Assembly: GCA_964036195.1 (NCBI GenBank)
Contig: OZ038450.1
Span: forward strand, 28,212,794 to 28,276,793
Direction of reading: 5' to 3'
Length of the DNA: 64,000 bases
Source of the DNA: Sphaerolaimus hirsutus
Taxonomy: Eukaryota; Nematoda; Chromadorea; Monhysterida; Sphaerolaimidae
Positions 1 to 12,795 of this stretch are shown piece by piece (position 1 is the first letter of the stretch; every line of letters starts with the position of its first letter). Below the pieces are notes generated by a model. The model had not been told where the DNA came from, did no database searches, and saw nothing but the letters and a program-made list of their open reading frames with translations. The position numbers and the translations under genes were made by a program.

Positions 1-45
1 GGTATGCAAGTATGTATGTGTGACTGTGTGTACTATTATTTTTTG

Positions 46-997
46 GCAGGAAACGTAAACATATTTATGCAGTTAATGAGTATACATATTTATTGAGTAA
101 ATGTAAATAAATTTTTAACAACTATGGTGTTTTGTTGTGCAGTAATTATGGTTGTGAATTTCAATTTTTTTGGTTCTGGCTAGTGATGTAAAAGCGCCAT
201 GGCGCTGGCGCCTGGTGCTAGCGCCAAACCAAAAAGCGCCATGGCGCTTTTGGCGCTTGGCGCCTTTTTACAGTGGCGCCATTGGCGCTTGGCGCCGAGA
301 CCTCCAAAAGCGCCATGGCGCTTTTGGCGCTTGGCGCCAAAACTCTGGCGCTTTTCACATCACTAGTTCTGGCTCTCGGTTTTTTCACAAATGGACATTT
401 AAATTATCAGAATCACTTGGATAACAGAGTTGTTAAAAGTACCAAAGTATATAAAAGTATTTCAAAATTACCTGAAAAACCTTGAAAAAAGGGGTACAAG
501 TACTTTTTCAAAGGAAATGTAAATGTATTAATCCATTTTTCAAGTATACCATGAGTATACCTGATAAAAGTATTTTATTTATTCTATGATATGATGTTGA
601 TGGGTAAAGTATTTAAAACGGTGATAAAATCTGAAAATTTTGAAAATGTTTTTAAATTTTTGAGAAAAATATATTTTTATGTATTTTTTTCTACTGCGTA
701 CTCAAAAATTCGAAAAGTCTGAAAAAAATAAGATTTTTTTGAATTTGTGAATTTTTTTTGCCATCGTTAATTGTCACTCAGTAAACTGCCCCGCTTTTGA
801 TGACCTTCACTATGATTATACATCCAATTTGTCCATGAAATACACATTTCACACATAAGTCTTTCATATCACATCTGAATACACCTCTTATGTAAATAGA
901 ATCACCTTGTATTTAGTTGTTGTTAAAACATATTTACTTTTACTCAATAAATATGTATACTCAAGTACAGAATAAATACGTTTATGTTTCCTGCGTA
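46..997. repeat. AT-rich fold-back repeat
   Basis: The segment at about 46-114 reappears inverted at about 931-997, including the shared strings GGAAACGTAAAC/GTTTATGTTTCC and TACTCAATAAATATG. Related AT-rich text continues to about 1450. No coding region is visible apart from a small GC-rich insert at 181-365. Similar strings occur near 22.15-22.33 kb inside the Polinton, so this is a dispersed repeat. The stretch from 1450 to 1900 holds no recognisable gene. Confidence 0.55.
181..365. mobile_element. hAT-like MITE, GCGCC-rich family (short copy)
   Basis: The element begins TAGTGATGTAAAAGCGCC and ends with the inverse form GGCGCTTTTCACATCACTA. It is flanked by an exact 8 bp direct repeat, GTTCTGGC, at 173-180 and 366-373, the target-duplication length typical of hAT transposons. 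The interior is a degenerate array of GGCGCC/GCGCCATGGCGC palindromes with no transposase. Two longer family members lie at 8410-10089 and 57263-58111. Apparent reading frames here come from the repeat. Confidence 0.85.
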
Positions 998-1921
998 AAA
1001 AGTTATGGTACTGGCTTTTACGTATACTTTTTGAAAGTACTCAAGTACAGAAAACGTATTTGAAATAGTATTTTATATAGGTTTTCAAAGGCATAGAAGG
1101 GAAAAAATGGAGAAAATGTGCTAAAAATATGGGAAACTATTCAAAAATGGGTATGGAACCAAATATATAGTCAAAAATTGTGTAAAATAGGGAAAAAAGT
1201 GACTGATTAAAGTGACTGATGAAAATGACTGATTTTGAGTGACTATTCTCGAAAATTTTGGAGACATTTCTCATAAGTACTCAAGTTCATGTTTTCTGTG
1301 GGGAAAAGTACGTTTACTCACGTTTACTCATGAGTAAAAGTAAAAAAAAAATTACTTTACATTTTCAGTACTCAAGGGGTGGGTAAAAAATAAATACTTT
1401 ATGTTTATGTATACTTTGAAAAAAGTTCAGTACTTTTAACAACTCTGGTTTTTACCTGCAGTCTTCATTTTACAATCATATTACATTGTGCCACTTTTGA
1501 CACTTCACTGTAGAGTAAAATGCAGTGTGGTCCACTGACAGCACTTATATACAATCAGTCTTGTTATAAATCTTGGTCGCACACAATTGGTTGTTTTTTT
1601 TCACAATCAGTCTGTGGTATAGGTATTGTCACACACGCACAGCTCAACTAACGAGGTACATAAAAAACATAACACGCGCCTGTTGCGTGTTATTGAACAA
1701 TCGATTTGCGCGTTAGACGGGTTAGCTACAAATTCCAGGTGACCTCTTTATAACGTAATAAACAAACAATCGGGTAATAAACAAACAATCGGGTTACCGT
1801 TGCAATTTTTAGCGTGGTACGTGTTATACCACTAAATGCAATATCTCGCGATCAGCCTAGTCCCACACCAATAAAATGGCACCCCCAAAATCATTTCTAA
1901 ATTTACAACCCATCCATTCAG

Positions 1922-2986
1922 CTAACTGCCGCAAGGAACTTCAAAAATCGAAAGCCCAACTCAAAGAATTGGTGAACAGCGGTGTTGTAGTAGATGCGTG
2001 GCACGATCCAGAGTGCGAGGCAGATGGTTTGTGACAGTGCCAGGTTTATGGTCAGGGGTCTCCTAGGGGGGGGGCTAGGGGGGGCTGCCCCCCCCCCCCA
2101 AAATCGGCCAGCTATTTATCTATCCTGGAGGCCACTCAGCTATCTATCTATCCCGACGCAAAATTTTTGGCTCCTACCCCCAAAGACCCCCCCCCCAAAT
2201 CGCTCAGCTATCTATCTATCTGGAGTCGTTTTTGAGAAATTTTGCCCCAATTTTTGCTCAAAATCACTAATTTTCGCACCTTTTTATAGTTTTTCACCTT
2301 CAAAATCGTGCTTTCCGGCTATATACATGGTTATATACCTATTTTTAGCCATTTTATACCTACTTTTGGCTACTTTTAACTGATTATTAGCGATTTTTTC
2401 CCCTTTCTGCCTTTTTAACCTTGAAAAAGCCTATATATTGTGCCCCCGCCAGCCCACCCCCCCAGAAAAATTTTCAGCTATCTATCCCTCCAGAGGAGCG
2501 ATTTGCTATCTATCCAGCCCCCGCGAGGGCCAAAATCCTGGAGACCCCTGTTTAAGGTGTTAAGGCAGTGTCCGTAAGGTTTTTCTGGGATAACAAGAAT
2601 TAGGATTGTTCAGTCACAGTTTCCCAAGATCTCAATAAATTTTAGCTCTCAAGTCACACGCTCAACATTCCAGTCTCAGTTTCAGTCTTGAAAAATTGAA
2701 ATGTCATTCCTAGCCTTTTTCTCATCTTTCAAAAACACACTTGTTTGAACTGAGTTTTAAAAACAAACTTGTTTGAACCCTAATTGCCATGTCAAGTGTA
2801 AATAGTTTAAGTGGCAACATGCCAACCCTCAAAATGTATTGACTATTTTTTTCAGGTACATGGAAAAAAGAGCAGCATATGACAGGCATGATTACTAGCA
2901 GCTGGTGCGTCAACCCTGATACTGGGGTGAAGATTGGCGAACCTCCATGTGGATTTGATATGCTGCCGGACCGGATGAGTTATTGA
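1922..2986 (+). pseudogene. Decayed thyroglobulin type-1 domain (two half-exons)
   Basis: The 5' half (1922-2050) follows an acceptor CATTCAG and encodes the N-terminal part of a TG1 domain: a first Cys (CRKEL), then a DPEC-EADG core. The 3' half (2856-2986) follows TTTTTTCAG and encodes SWCVNPDTGVKIGEPPCG, the conserved CWCV...G...PC part. The same two-half layout occurs at 18009/56753 and 58774/58958. Relative to those, the conserved W-R positions are changed and an in-frame TGA appears near 2034, so this copy looks inactivated. The intron holds a hAT-like element at 2053-2550. TG1 domains often inhibit or regulate cysteine proteases, but no function is claimed here. It could also be the 3' end of a separate gene. 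Confidence 0.65.
2053..2550. mobile_element. hAT-like non-autonomous element (CAGGGGTCTCC termini)
   Basis: It starts CAGGGGTCTCC and ends GGAGACCCCTG. Flanking 8-mers are TTTATGGT (2045-2052) and TTTAAGGT (2551-2558), matching at 7 of 8 positions. The interior carries repeated AGCTATCTATCTATC strings and C/G runs with no transposase. A degraded relative with the same AGCTATCTATC text lies near 62.54-62.76 kb. It sits inside the TG1 intron. Confidence 0.75.
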
Positions 2987-3032
2987 CGTGAATACCTGAT
3001 ACACATGTTGGGTTTAAGCCATTTAGGTATAT

Positions 3033-3539
3033 TACCGTATTTCTTCTAATAGAAGGGCTCCCTTCTATTTTTTGTCAACTTTTTTCCCGCCCTTCTATTG
3101 GAGACGCCGTTCTATTCGAGACCGCCCTTCTATTTTTTGTCAACTTTTTTACCCGCCCTTCTATTGGAGACGCCGTTCTATTCGAGACCGCCCTTCTATT
3201 TTTTTCCATCAACTTCTCAGCCAATCTTTTTCAAGTTCTGTCACGATTTTTCAAAGTGTTACGTCACAGACAGTTCATAGAATGATGATACAAAGAGTTT
3301 GTCCGACATTTAATGTTAAATTAGCACCAATTCAATTGACCAAAGCCATTAAATCACAGCGTCCGCCGATATTTTTATCATTTTTTAAGCATTTGGCACT
3401 ATCCCAGCACTTTGTGTACCTTCTATTGGAGACCGTCCTTCCATTTATTTCATGGCCCAAATAAGGTCGAAAAAGTGTACCTTCTATTGGAGACGCCCTT
3501 CTATTAGAGACCCGCCCTTCTATTAGAAGAAATACAGTA
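3033..3539. mobile_element. TA-flanked MITE, AATAGAAGG subfamily
   Basis: Termini are TACCGTATTTCTTCTAATAG and the inverse CTATTAGAAGAAATACAGTA, bounded by TA. Internal text repeats CCTTCTATTGGAGAC. A second copy lies at 57108-58387 with another element inserted in it. TA boundaries suggest a Tc1/mariner-type target, but no transposase is present. No gene is visible inside. Confidence 0.75.
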
Positions 3540-3635
3540 TTATAAAATATTTAGGTAGTATTATGAATAAACCAGAGTGACTTGTTACGATACAAATAAA
3601 TACTCTGTTTTTTCTGTTAACGTATTTCCAAATAC

Positions 3636-4615
3636 TACCGTATTTCCTCGAAATCCCCCCCCCAAATTTAGAGTATAGAGAACGTAAATGACAAAAGCTG
3701 CGGTTTGTCATCCGGGAAGTGCAGAACACACGTTAAAAACAATGACTGTGTTATGTTCGAACAGTGTTGAAATATACAGTCTACATAGGTAAAGTCGGCA
3801 GACGTATCGCCCTACAAACATTTGCGTCAATTTCTCCAGTGGAGAGTGCATGACGGCATTAGGAATTGTGACGCAATATTTCAACGATTGGAATAGATCG
3901 GGTCACGTATGAAAACTTGGCCCTTATCCCAGTTACCAGTTGCGTATTATACAAATGAGAGTGAAAACTGAAAGTTAGCTAAACATCGTTACAATTTGCT
4001 TCGCTTTGCCAATTTCCACCTTCATAACTGCTATTTTTGTTTATATACATGGTTATATAGCTATTGTGAGAGTATTTTTTTCATATTAATAGCGGATTTC
4101 GAAATTTTGGCCGGCTGCCAAGTTCTCTTCTGTTGGAACGGAGCCAACGAATGAAAAATAAAATAAAGACAAAAACGGTAGTTTGAACGGTAAAACGGTA
4201 GTTTGAACGGTCAAATTCTTTACGAGCAACGTTGAAAATGTAGATAACTAGGGCGTGGCACGCACGGACGCGGCGAAACGTCCATTTTTCTTTTAATATG
4301 ATTTTCTTTTTCAATTTCTAGCGTCCGCGTGGGACACAAGTTTCGTTGTTCGCTCTATTCACGAGCGAATTCTAACTCTCCGATTTTGTAGAGTGAAATG
4401 TCTGCCGACTTTACTTATATTTACAAGTCTATAGCGCCTTTTACATGGCAGTTTTTGTTGCATTTTTCGACGTCTGCGTATGTTTCGAATGACAGTTTAG
4501 TACTTGGATTTCAAAAAATTTCTGGCCAAAAAAATACCCCCCTCGTTTGACCCCCCCCCCTCAAAAGTTACACTCTGAAAAAAAACCCCGGGGGTTAATT
4601 CGAGGTAATACGGTA
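3636..4615. mobile_element. TA-flanked G-rich MITE, copy 1
   Basis: Starts TACCGTATTTCCTCGAAAT and ends with the approximate inverse TTCGAGGTAATACGGTA. C-runs near the left end and G-runs near the right end are a hallmark of the family. The interior of about 900 bp has no convincing gene. Other copies are at 4641-6088, 10193-12807, 12894-13157, 18254-55764 (interrupted), 26939-27248 and 59437-59839. Confidence 0.75.
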
Positions 4616-4640
4616 TATGATAAAAATAAACCACATAACC

Positions 4641-6088
4641 TACCGTATTTCCTCGAAATACCCCCGGGGGGTGATTGTTTCATAGTGCTCCCGAGAGGGG
4701 GGGGGGGTTAAACGAGGGGTGGGTTTTGGGGGGGGGGGTATTATTTCACAAGAACTTTTTTGAAATCCTAGTACAAAATCGTTGTTTGTGATGTGCGCTG
4801 GGCAGGGTTGGCAAAATATTAGAAAAAAATAAAAATAAAATAAAAATAAAATGGAATATTCAATAATAAAATAAAATAAAATAAAATGGAAAATTTAAGA
4901 ATAAAAATAAAAATTGTATAAAAATTTGAATTTATGTAAAATTTTTGTAAAATTGTATAAAAATTTGTATTTTTGTAAAATTGTATAAAAATTCATATTT
5001 TTTGTAAAATTTTGTCTCATTGCTTGAGTCTCTACCTGTTAATTCATGGATCTGGGGGCAGTCCCAAGCATTGTAAAGTGTCAAATGTCATGTAAAATGT
5101 CATGCAAAGTGTCAATTGTCATGACAAATGAAAAGTAAAGTGTAAATTGTCATGACATGTAAAAATTAAAGTATAAATTGTCAAGCAAATTGTGTTCATA
5201 TCTCATGTTTTATTTCGAAATCTTATGTTTTGTATCCAAATTGGATCCAAATCTACAAAAACACAAGGTTTGGATACACAATTTACACTTTGCATGACAT
5301 TTGTCATGACAATTGCCACTTTGCTTGAAATTTTACATGACACTTGACATTTTGCATGACAGTTGATACTTTACTTTACATTTGTCAGACAATTGACACT
5401 TTGCATGACATTTTACAAATGTGCCCAGCACACTCCAGTAGTCCTTCTACTGAAAATGCAAACCATTCTTATCTATAATTGTAACTTTACACTTGCAGCT
5501 AGCTAACAATACATATTGCATGCAACTTTTGAAATGTAAGGGAAAAATTTGTCACAGGTTTTTCATGTATAGGTCTAATTAGAACATTTTTCTGGCCTTC
5601 AATGCATGTTTCTGATTTTTTGTAAAATTTTTGTACAATTTTTGTAAAATGTGTCATTTTATTTTATTAATGACTTTTGGAAATAAAATAAAATAAAATG
5701 AAACAAGAATAAAATAATAATAAAATAAAATTTTTATACAATTTTTATACAATTTTACTAAAATGAATTTTTATAAAACCAACCCTGGCGCTGGGGTAGA
5801 AAAATGCATCAATAACTGATATGTAAAGACTCCTGTAGACTAATATTAGTATGTAGATGGTATAAACACTGTTCTAACGTGATTCCGACATTGTTTTAAC
5901 GTGTGTTCTGCACTACGCAGAACACAAACTGCAGTATTTGTCATGTACGTTCTCTTTACACTCAATTTGGGGGGGGGGGTATTTCGAGGGGGGGGGGTGA
6001 TTGTTTCATATTAGTGGTCTCGAGAGGGGGGGGGGGGTCAAACGAGGGGGGGGGGTTTCGAGGGGGGGTATTTCGAGGAAATACGGTA
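4641..6088. mobile_element. TA-flanked G-rich MITE, copy 2, interrupted
   Basis: Left terminus TACCGTATTTCCTCGAAAT, right terminus TTTCGAGGAAATACGGTA. A complete hAT-like element (4803-5787) with its own target duplication lies inside, so the original was about 460 bp. Confidence 0.8.
4803..5787. mobile_element. hAT-like element, CAGGGTTGG family, copy 1
   Basis: Bounded by CAGGGTTGG and CCAACCCTG, with an exact 8 bp target duplication GCGCTGGG at 4795-4802 and 5788-5795. The interior is A/T-rich (AATAAAATAAAATG repeats near both ends) with a palindromic core of AAAGTGTCAATTGTCATGAC-type text. Two more copies are at 8680-9625 and 61223-62312. No transposase frame is visible, so it would depend on a helper. 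Confidence 0.88.
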
Positions 6089-6359
6089 GGTATGTTAAAA
6101 ATCAACAGAACTATGCAAACTCATATTTTGCGTTAAACGTGCCCAAACGTTTTTGGTTTGACAGTCACAGAACTGATATCATTGAAAATTACAACTTTTT
6201 GGGAGAAAGATTGCACACAATGATGGGTTTCTTACCCTTTTGCCCAATTTGCACGTAGGCCTAAGTTTGTATCCTCTAGTGGGTCATTGTTTTTTTCTAC
6301 ACTTATACTTATATACACAAAAAAACACATTTTCAATAACACAACAGTCACAGTCAACG

Positions 6360-7800
6360 ATGGAAAAAACACAGAAATTGAACACAGAAATTCATTGAGT
6401 TTCTGTGTTTTTGTTTTACACAGAAACACGGAAACTCACAAATTTTGAAAAACTCAGAACTCAAATGAGTTTTTTTTGGGAGAACACAGAAACACAGAAA
6501 CACGGAAACACAGAAAAGTTTTTTTTCAGCGAAGTAGTTGAACACATTTTCAGAACGCACATGACGTCAGTTAAACTAAACAAGATAAGATATGCATGTA
6601 TAGCATGTAAATATGTACATAATGTATTCATATTTTATGATGGAACAAAAAATAAATTAAAGATGGCATGCACATCTCCTGGTGGACATGTTTTAATATA
6701 GTTGTAGTTCAAATCAATTCTGTAGTCTTCCATACAGTGCACATCCATTGAAGAATTTTTGAGTACTGCGTAAATTGTCGTTTGTGAGCATTTTGTTGAT
6801 ACTCGTGTTGTGATGTGGGTGGATGTCCTCATTATGGACTTTTTCGACACTTGAATGAATACACATATGAGGCGTCTAATTCTAAAAGTCGACAAGTCCA
6901 CAAAATGCGATTTTGAGTAAATCGCATTTAAGTTTAATTTCCAATTCCAGGTCCGTAGTGCATGTCCAACGGCGCTCTGTCACGCTCAACATTAAGTTCC
7001 AAATGTTAACAATAAAGTGTCAAATTTTCAGCCCCTGCTCTCAACGTATAATGGAAAAATTGGGTGTCTAAAGAATTCTACTCGGTCCGAACAAAACTGT
7101 TTTGGGGAGGAAAATGGACTTGTCGACGTCTTGCACTCGAGAACATTTTTGTTCCCGCCCAGGTTGCGCCTGCCTTATGGGAAATTTATGGACTTGTCGA
7201 CTTTTAGAAATCGGTGTCCATGATGGACTTATCACATTTCTTGCGTTTTTTCCCATAAAAAACGGCGGCAGAAGGTGGACTTGTCGACTTTTAGCCCAAA
7301 ACTAAGTGGACTTGTCGACTTCTTGCCCAATTTTTTTGCTTTTTTCCCAAAAATGTCAAATTTGGCACTTTGCCATATGGGCATATGAGGTCAAAAAATT
7401 TATGGAAAATGATGAAAAATGTGCGGAAGTACATAACATGACGTTTTCGGGCCTAACTCGAAATTTTAATATTTTGGACTTGTCAACTTTTAGAATTGGA
7501 CGCCTCATGTTATGTGTTGTTAAAACATGTGCAAAACCAATATTTTATAAGAAAACCGCTGTTTCCACATCAAAATGCTGTAAATCAGAATTTTTGGGGG
7601 GGAAACTCGAGTTTTTTGGACAAAAACTTGAGTTTTTTAGAAAAAAAAACTCAGAAAACTCGAGTTTTAACAAAAAAACACAGAAATAAAAACAGAGTTA
7701 CTCAAGTTTTTTTCGATAAAAAACTCAAAACACAGGTATTCATTTTTGAAAAACTCAAAACACAGAAAGTGTTTTTTTTGGAGAACTTACCCATCGTTGG
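6360..7800. repeat. Nested inverted repeats with CACAGAAACAC and GGACTTGTCGAC motifs
   Basis: Outer text around 6360-6530 (ACACAGAAACAC) recurs in partly inverted form around 7600-7790. An inner pair is clear: ATGAGGCGTCTAATTCTAAA at 6867 and its inverse ending at 7508. GGACTTGTCGAC recurs at least five times between 6885 and 7320. The open frames here are repeat-derived. From 7800 to 8400 I see only a G-run segment near 8130-8210 that resembles the fold-back at 55.8-56.6 kb. Confidence 0.55.
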
Positions 7801-8409
7801 TCATAGTGCGGTCATTTTGTTTTGCTATTGTATCGCATTGAAAAGCACAAAAGTGATTTTTGATGTCAACAAGCAGATACTTTTTCTGGTGGTGGGCAAG
7901 TAAGCTTTCAACGAACTGTCAATGTTTTGACTGTTTTGACTGTTTTGAATGTTTGGTTTTTCCTGTGCTTACGCCAGTGTAGTCAAATGTAGCCAATGTA
8001 AAGCCAACCAATGTGCTTTAAGAGGCTATGCTTCTGATATGAAACATTATTCACACCTTAAGTGGCGGAAATCCACTGGACTTCATGCGGACAGCGGAAA
8101 CTGCAAAAAATGTACAGTGACCGTCACATAGCGGGGGGGGGGGGTTGCCGGCGCCCCTCCGATCAGTATATAGTAGGGGGTGTCGCCAATGCCCCCCACC
8201 CAAAAAAAATTACATCCCTGCACTACCCCCATATGAAGAGACATGGTGTCTGTTTCAAATTCATTAACTGACTGCTGGACTTGATTCAAATGCAGCTTAT
8301 AAATGCTTCAGTTCAAAATGAAGTCAATTTGGTGCACACACAGATTGGCAATTTGTGTGATTTCAAAATATGGGACCACACAACATAGTAGAGTTTAAAT
8401 AGTCCCATC

Positions 8410-10089
8410 TAGTGATGGAATGGCGCCGTGGCGCTGGCGCCATTTGAGAGCGCTAAAGGGCGCCGCGCCATGGCGCCCTTTTTCTGTGGCGCCCTGCTTT
8501 TAAAGGGCGCCAAAAAGGCGCCAGCAGGGTTTGAAGGTGAGTGCTGTGTACTTAAATGAAAAAAATTAGAAAAACGCATCCATGGATGATCTAAATTCCC
8601 CAGAAAAATGGACGAAGTGGTGCGAGTGGGTGAAATCTTTCGTCCAACGGTTCATCAGATGTGTCTGACGGATCAGAAGCAGGGTTGGCAAAATCTCAGA
8701 AAAGAATAAAAATAAAATAAAAATAAAATGGAAAATTGAAGAATAAAATAAAATAAAATAAAATGGAAAATTTCAAAATAAAAATAAAAATTGTATAAAA
8801 ATTCGAATTTTTGTAAAATTTTTGTAAAATTGTATACAAATTCATATTTTTGTAAAAATTGTATTAAATATCATATTTTTTGTAAAAATTTTTCTGTTGT
8901 TTATAGTTCAACCTGTTCATTCGCGGAGCTGGGGCAGTCCCAAGCCATGTAAAGTGTCAAAATGTCATATGAAATGGAATGGAAAGTGTCAATTTTCATG
9001 AAAATGTTAAGTAAAGTGTCAATTGTCATGACAAATATAAATTAAAGTGGAAACTGTAAAGCAAATTGTATCCAAATCTTATCTTTTGTATCCAAATCTT
9101 GTTGTATTAGAAACCAAATCTTATGTGAACACTTGGATACAAAAACATAAGATTTGGATACCAAAATACAAGGTTTGGATACCATAACATAATAAAATAC
9201 AATTGACTCTTTACTACATTTGTCATGACAATTGACAGTTTGCATGATGTTTTACAAATGCGCCCAGCACACTCCAGTAATCCTTCTACTGAAAATGCAA
9301 ACCATTCTCATTGATAATTGTAACTTAACACTTGCAGCTAGCTAACAATACCTACTGCATGCAACTTTTGCAAAGTAATGGAAAAAATTTTCACACGTTT
9401 TTCATGTTTAGGTCTAATTATCACATTTTTCTGACCTTGCATGCAAGATTCTGATTTTTTGTAAAATTTCTGTAAAATTTTTGTAAAATGGTCCATTTTA
9501 TTATTTTATTATTATTTTGGAATAAAATAAAATAAAATGAAACAAGAATAAAATAAAAATAAAATACATTTTTATACAATTTTTATACAATTTGTATACA
9601 AATGATTTTTATAAAACCAACCCTGATCAGAAGACAAAGATGATGGACTGCCGAACTGCCGAAAATGATAAATAAACGAATTCAAATAGTTGTCCATTTC
9701 ATTCCATTGTCCATTTCAAGGAAACAGAGATTGGAAAAGTCTATTTGAAGTGAATGGATTGTTGTTAAATGACCATGTGTTTGAATTCTGTGTTTGAATT
9801 TTGCTAAATCTTTGTTCGTTTATTTAATCCTGGAGAACGCGAATTTAGAAGTGAATGCGTGTACCACGGTGCTGTAGCAACATATTTACCGCATGCAGGG
9901 TGTTGTAAGCACTTATTTATCCTGGCGCCCTTGGCGCCTGGTGCTCTATTTTCCAAATGGCGCCATGGCGCCCTTGGCGCTTGGCGCCCTCTTTCCGTGG
10001 CGCCCCTGGCGCCTGGCGCCCACTTTCCGAATGGCGCCATGGCGCTCTTGGCACTTGGGGCCCTTTTTTCTGGCGCTTTACCATCACTA
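8410..10089. mobile_element. hAT-like GCGCC-rich element, long copy, interrupted
   Basis: Starts TAGTGATGGAATGGCGCC and ends GGCGCTTTACCATCACTA. An exact 8 bp target duplication GTCCCATC lies at 8402-8409 and 10090-10097. A CAGGGTTGG-family element (8680-9625) is inserted inside. Its unique interior aligns with the uninterrupted copy at 57263-58111, which shows the empty site. Confidence 0.88.
8680..9625. mobile_element. hAT-like element, CAGGGTTGG family, copy 2
   Basis: Bounded by CAGGGTTGG and CCAACCCTG with an exact 8 bp duplication ATCAGAAG at 8672-8679 and 9626-9633. The related GCGCC element at 57.6 kb has a single ATCAGAAG at this place, an internal empty-site control. Confidence 0.92.
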
Positions 10090-11755
10090 GTCCCATCCAT
10101 TTGTAGTACTCACAACACACCATTTGACCCAATGTAGTTCAAACACCTTGTCCCAATCCAGACACCCAGCCCCAGCTTTCACCCCAGTAAAGTACCGTAT
10201 TACCTCGAAATACCCCCAGGGGGTATATTATTTCACCAGTAAAATTTGAGGGGGTATAATTCGAGGGGGGTTATTCGAGGGGGGGGGGGGGGGGGTTATT
10301 CAAAGGGGGTTATTTGTGATGATACCACCGAAGTCAGCGTCTTCTACCACCGAATTCCGGCACCTCCAAGACCGTAGTGAGTGACGGCCTCTAGAGTGGT
10401 TAGATTTCCCGTTGTAGCTGAACATCCACTTGTCAACAGCCAAGTTGAGTTTATTTTGTTGTTGCGTATTGGAAAGGGGTTTCGAAGTTGTTTCAGGTAC
10501 TTTATTTCGATCAGATACAGCATGGAATACAAAAGCGCAAAGTTAGCAAGCTTCCTAGTCGAAGTTTCTATTGCTAACTTATTATTTCGTTGGGTCAATC
10601 CTAGACTTGACTGAAGTAAAAACTCCAAAGTTGCCGAGACACGGAAATTGTGTATAAAAACATGGCTACAATAATTCCCTAAATACAAATGCACAAATAA
10701 GACACAAATACACCAATAAGACATTTTTACCGAAACAGTTGGCTTACACTGTGTGTGTGTACATTCAAATAAAAATGGTAAAGAAATACCAAGTACAAAT
10801 TGGACGAATAGAAAAACCATTAATCTTGCGAGGCGCTAAGTTGGCAAACTAGGCCGATTTACTAATCTGTTTCAATTTGTCAGAAAACATTGACACACTT
10901 TGGAAACTAATATGATAGAGTTGGAAATAGTAAATAGCAATGTTAATGTTCCTAATGACGTAAGCAGAGCAAGGTATATCCAACAGAATAATAATCACTT
11001 CCTGAAACATAAATTTGATATTTGATAAATTGGGACTTATTTGAGGTAAATGGGTATATTAATTGAGCAGGGTTGATATAATGTATTAGATATAATACGA
11101 GCCGGGTAAGGGTCCAATATGAGGTACAAAACAACGTAAATATATAGAGTATTGCAAAGCTATAATAAATATGCCTACGCGAAGGGCTTGGTAAATACGT
11201 GCTAGTTGCACACAGGGCACCATTTCTCTATTCGGACGCTAGCCTAGATAAGTACAATGAACGTAAATATTACAGGATTTGAGTTTCCCAAATTGCAAGT
11301 AAACCATATGAATGTATATATAATAATAATCAGAAATTACGGCGAGTCAAATGAGCCTAATTTTATGTCCATAAACCTAATTATAACATATTTGACCTTT
11401 TAACTTAAATATGCCATATAAACCTATCAATAACTTATAAGACTCTTGCTTAATCAAATATTCTCCATGGATAATTAATATAGTACATGAAATAGATAAA
11501 AGTGTGCGAATATAAATATTGGACAAATATGAACCTAATTATCAATTTTCTGTATTTCTTTATCCATCCATTTTGCCATGGTCAACACATTATTTGAGGG
11601 GGGTTATTCGAGGGGGGGTTATCTGAGGGGGGTTATTCGAGGGGGGTCTATTATTTCGCCAAATTTTTTTGGAAATTCCCCATACTCAGATGTATAAAAA
11701 TCAAACAATTACATACACATCAATGTGTTTATACTCATATTTATATGACTGTATA

Positions 11756-11966
11756 TACACATAAATCCTTCCCTAACGTCACTCAATTATCGGTTTTAAC
11801 GTGTGTTCTGCATTGTACAGATCACAAACTGTTGTATTTGTCATGTACGTTCACTTCACATTCAATTTTAGGGGGGTATTTCGAGGGGGGGTATTATTTC
11901 CTCAGCCAAATTGTAGGGGGGTGGGTATTTCGAGGGGGGAGGTTAATTCAAGGGGGGTTAATCCGA
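11756..11966. repeat. Long direct repeat, left copy
   Basis: This segment (TACACATAAATCCTTCCC to GGGGTTAATCCGA) recurs at 12601-12795 with a few substitutions and small indels in G-runs. The two copies bracket a LINE-like fragment. The right copy continues naturally into the MITE terminus, so the left copy looks like a duplication made at insertion. Confidence 0.75.
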
Positions 11967-12600
11967 TGGCTTTCTAGAGCAATGGATGAAGACAAAAAAT
12001 TGCATGGAAATCCAAGATTATCAATAGATAATACTAATAGCAACTTAGTACTGCAATGTAAAATAGCTATGGATCGGAAGATTGATACTGCAAAACTGAG
12101 AACCTTGTTAATAAAAAAGAAGGTCTACTACATGCATAGAAGGGCAGCAGCAATACAAACAATGAAGGGTCAAACATCACTCAACGTTAGAGATGATGAT
12201 AACATTGAACTCAAGGGAATCCACTACAATGAGAAATTGTGGTTCGCGGCAAGACACAACAGCCTACGTCTCTGGGATGGTAAGATGAAAAAAATATGCA
12301 AACATTGCTCAACAGTACATGTTAAAATACCTTTAAACACGCTACATGTTCTGTATATATGTAAGGGGAATGATGTAGAAAGGAATGAGCTCAGAAAAAA
12401 AATGCACAGTTCCCTGTGGATGGAGACAGGGTATTTTACAATCAAATGTATGTCATGCACATCGATCACAGTGTGACGCAATGATTCACAAATGTTTATA
12501 TGGTGAAGTAATATAATAGGTAGACAGACAAGTGGGAGAGGAGCGTAACCTCATAAGAGGTATGGCTCCAGATCTCGTTATTTATTTATTTATATATATT
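11967..12600 (+). pseudogene. 5'-truncated LINE-like reverse transcriptase C-terminus
   Basis: An open frame running to the TGA at 12474-12476 encodes about 170 residues with a basic helix (LRTLLIKKKVYYMHRRAAA) and a C-terminal CKHC...H...HVLYIC motif like the zinc-binding knuckle after the RT domain of many non-LTR retrotransposons. The RT catalytic core is absent. The insert ends in TTATTTATTTATTTATATA-like sequence, which could be its 3' tail. It is flanked by a direct repeat of about 200 bp. The family assignment rests on this motif and layout alone. Confidence 0.5.
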
Positions 12601-12795
12601 TACACATAAATCCTTCCCTAACGTCACTCAATTATCGGTTTTAACGTGTGTTCTGCATTGTACAGATCACAAACTGTTGTATTTGTCATGTACGTTCACT
12701 TCACATTCAATTTTAGGGGGGTATTTCGAGGGGGGGTTATTATTTCCTCAGCCAAATTGTAGGGGGGGTGGGTATTTCAAGGGGGGTTAATCCGA
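12601..12795. repeat. Long direct repeat, right copy
   Basis: Matches 11756-11966. See that entry for the interpretation as a long target-site duplication. Confidence 0.75.

Noticed and set aside
170..485. Open frames in the GCGCC-rich segment
   Set aside because: They are translations of a palindromic hAT-like repeat; the same happens at 9804-10137 and 57190-58227.
7017..7903. Frames of 60-135 codons with MDLSTFR repeats
   Set aside because: They follow the GGACTTGTCGAC and CACAGAAACAC repeats, not a conserved protein.
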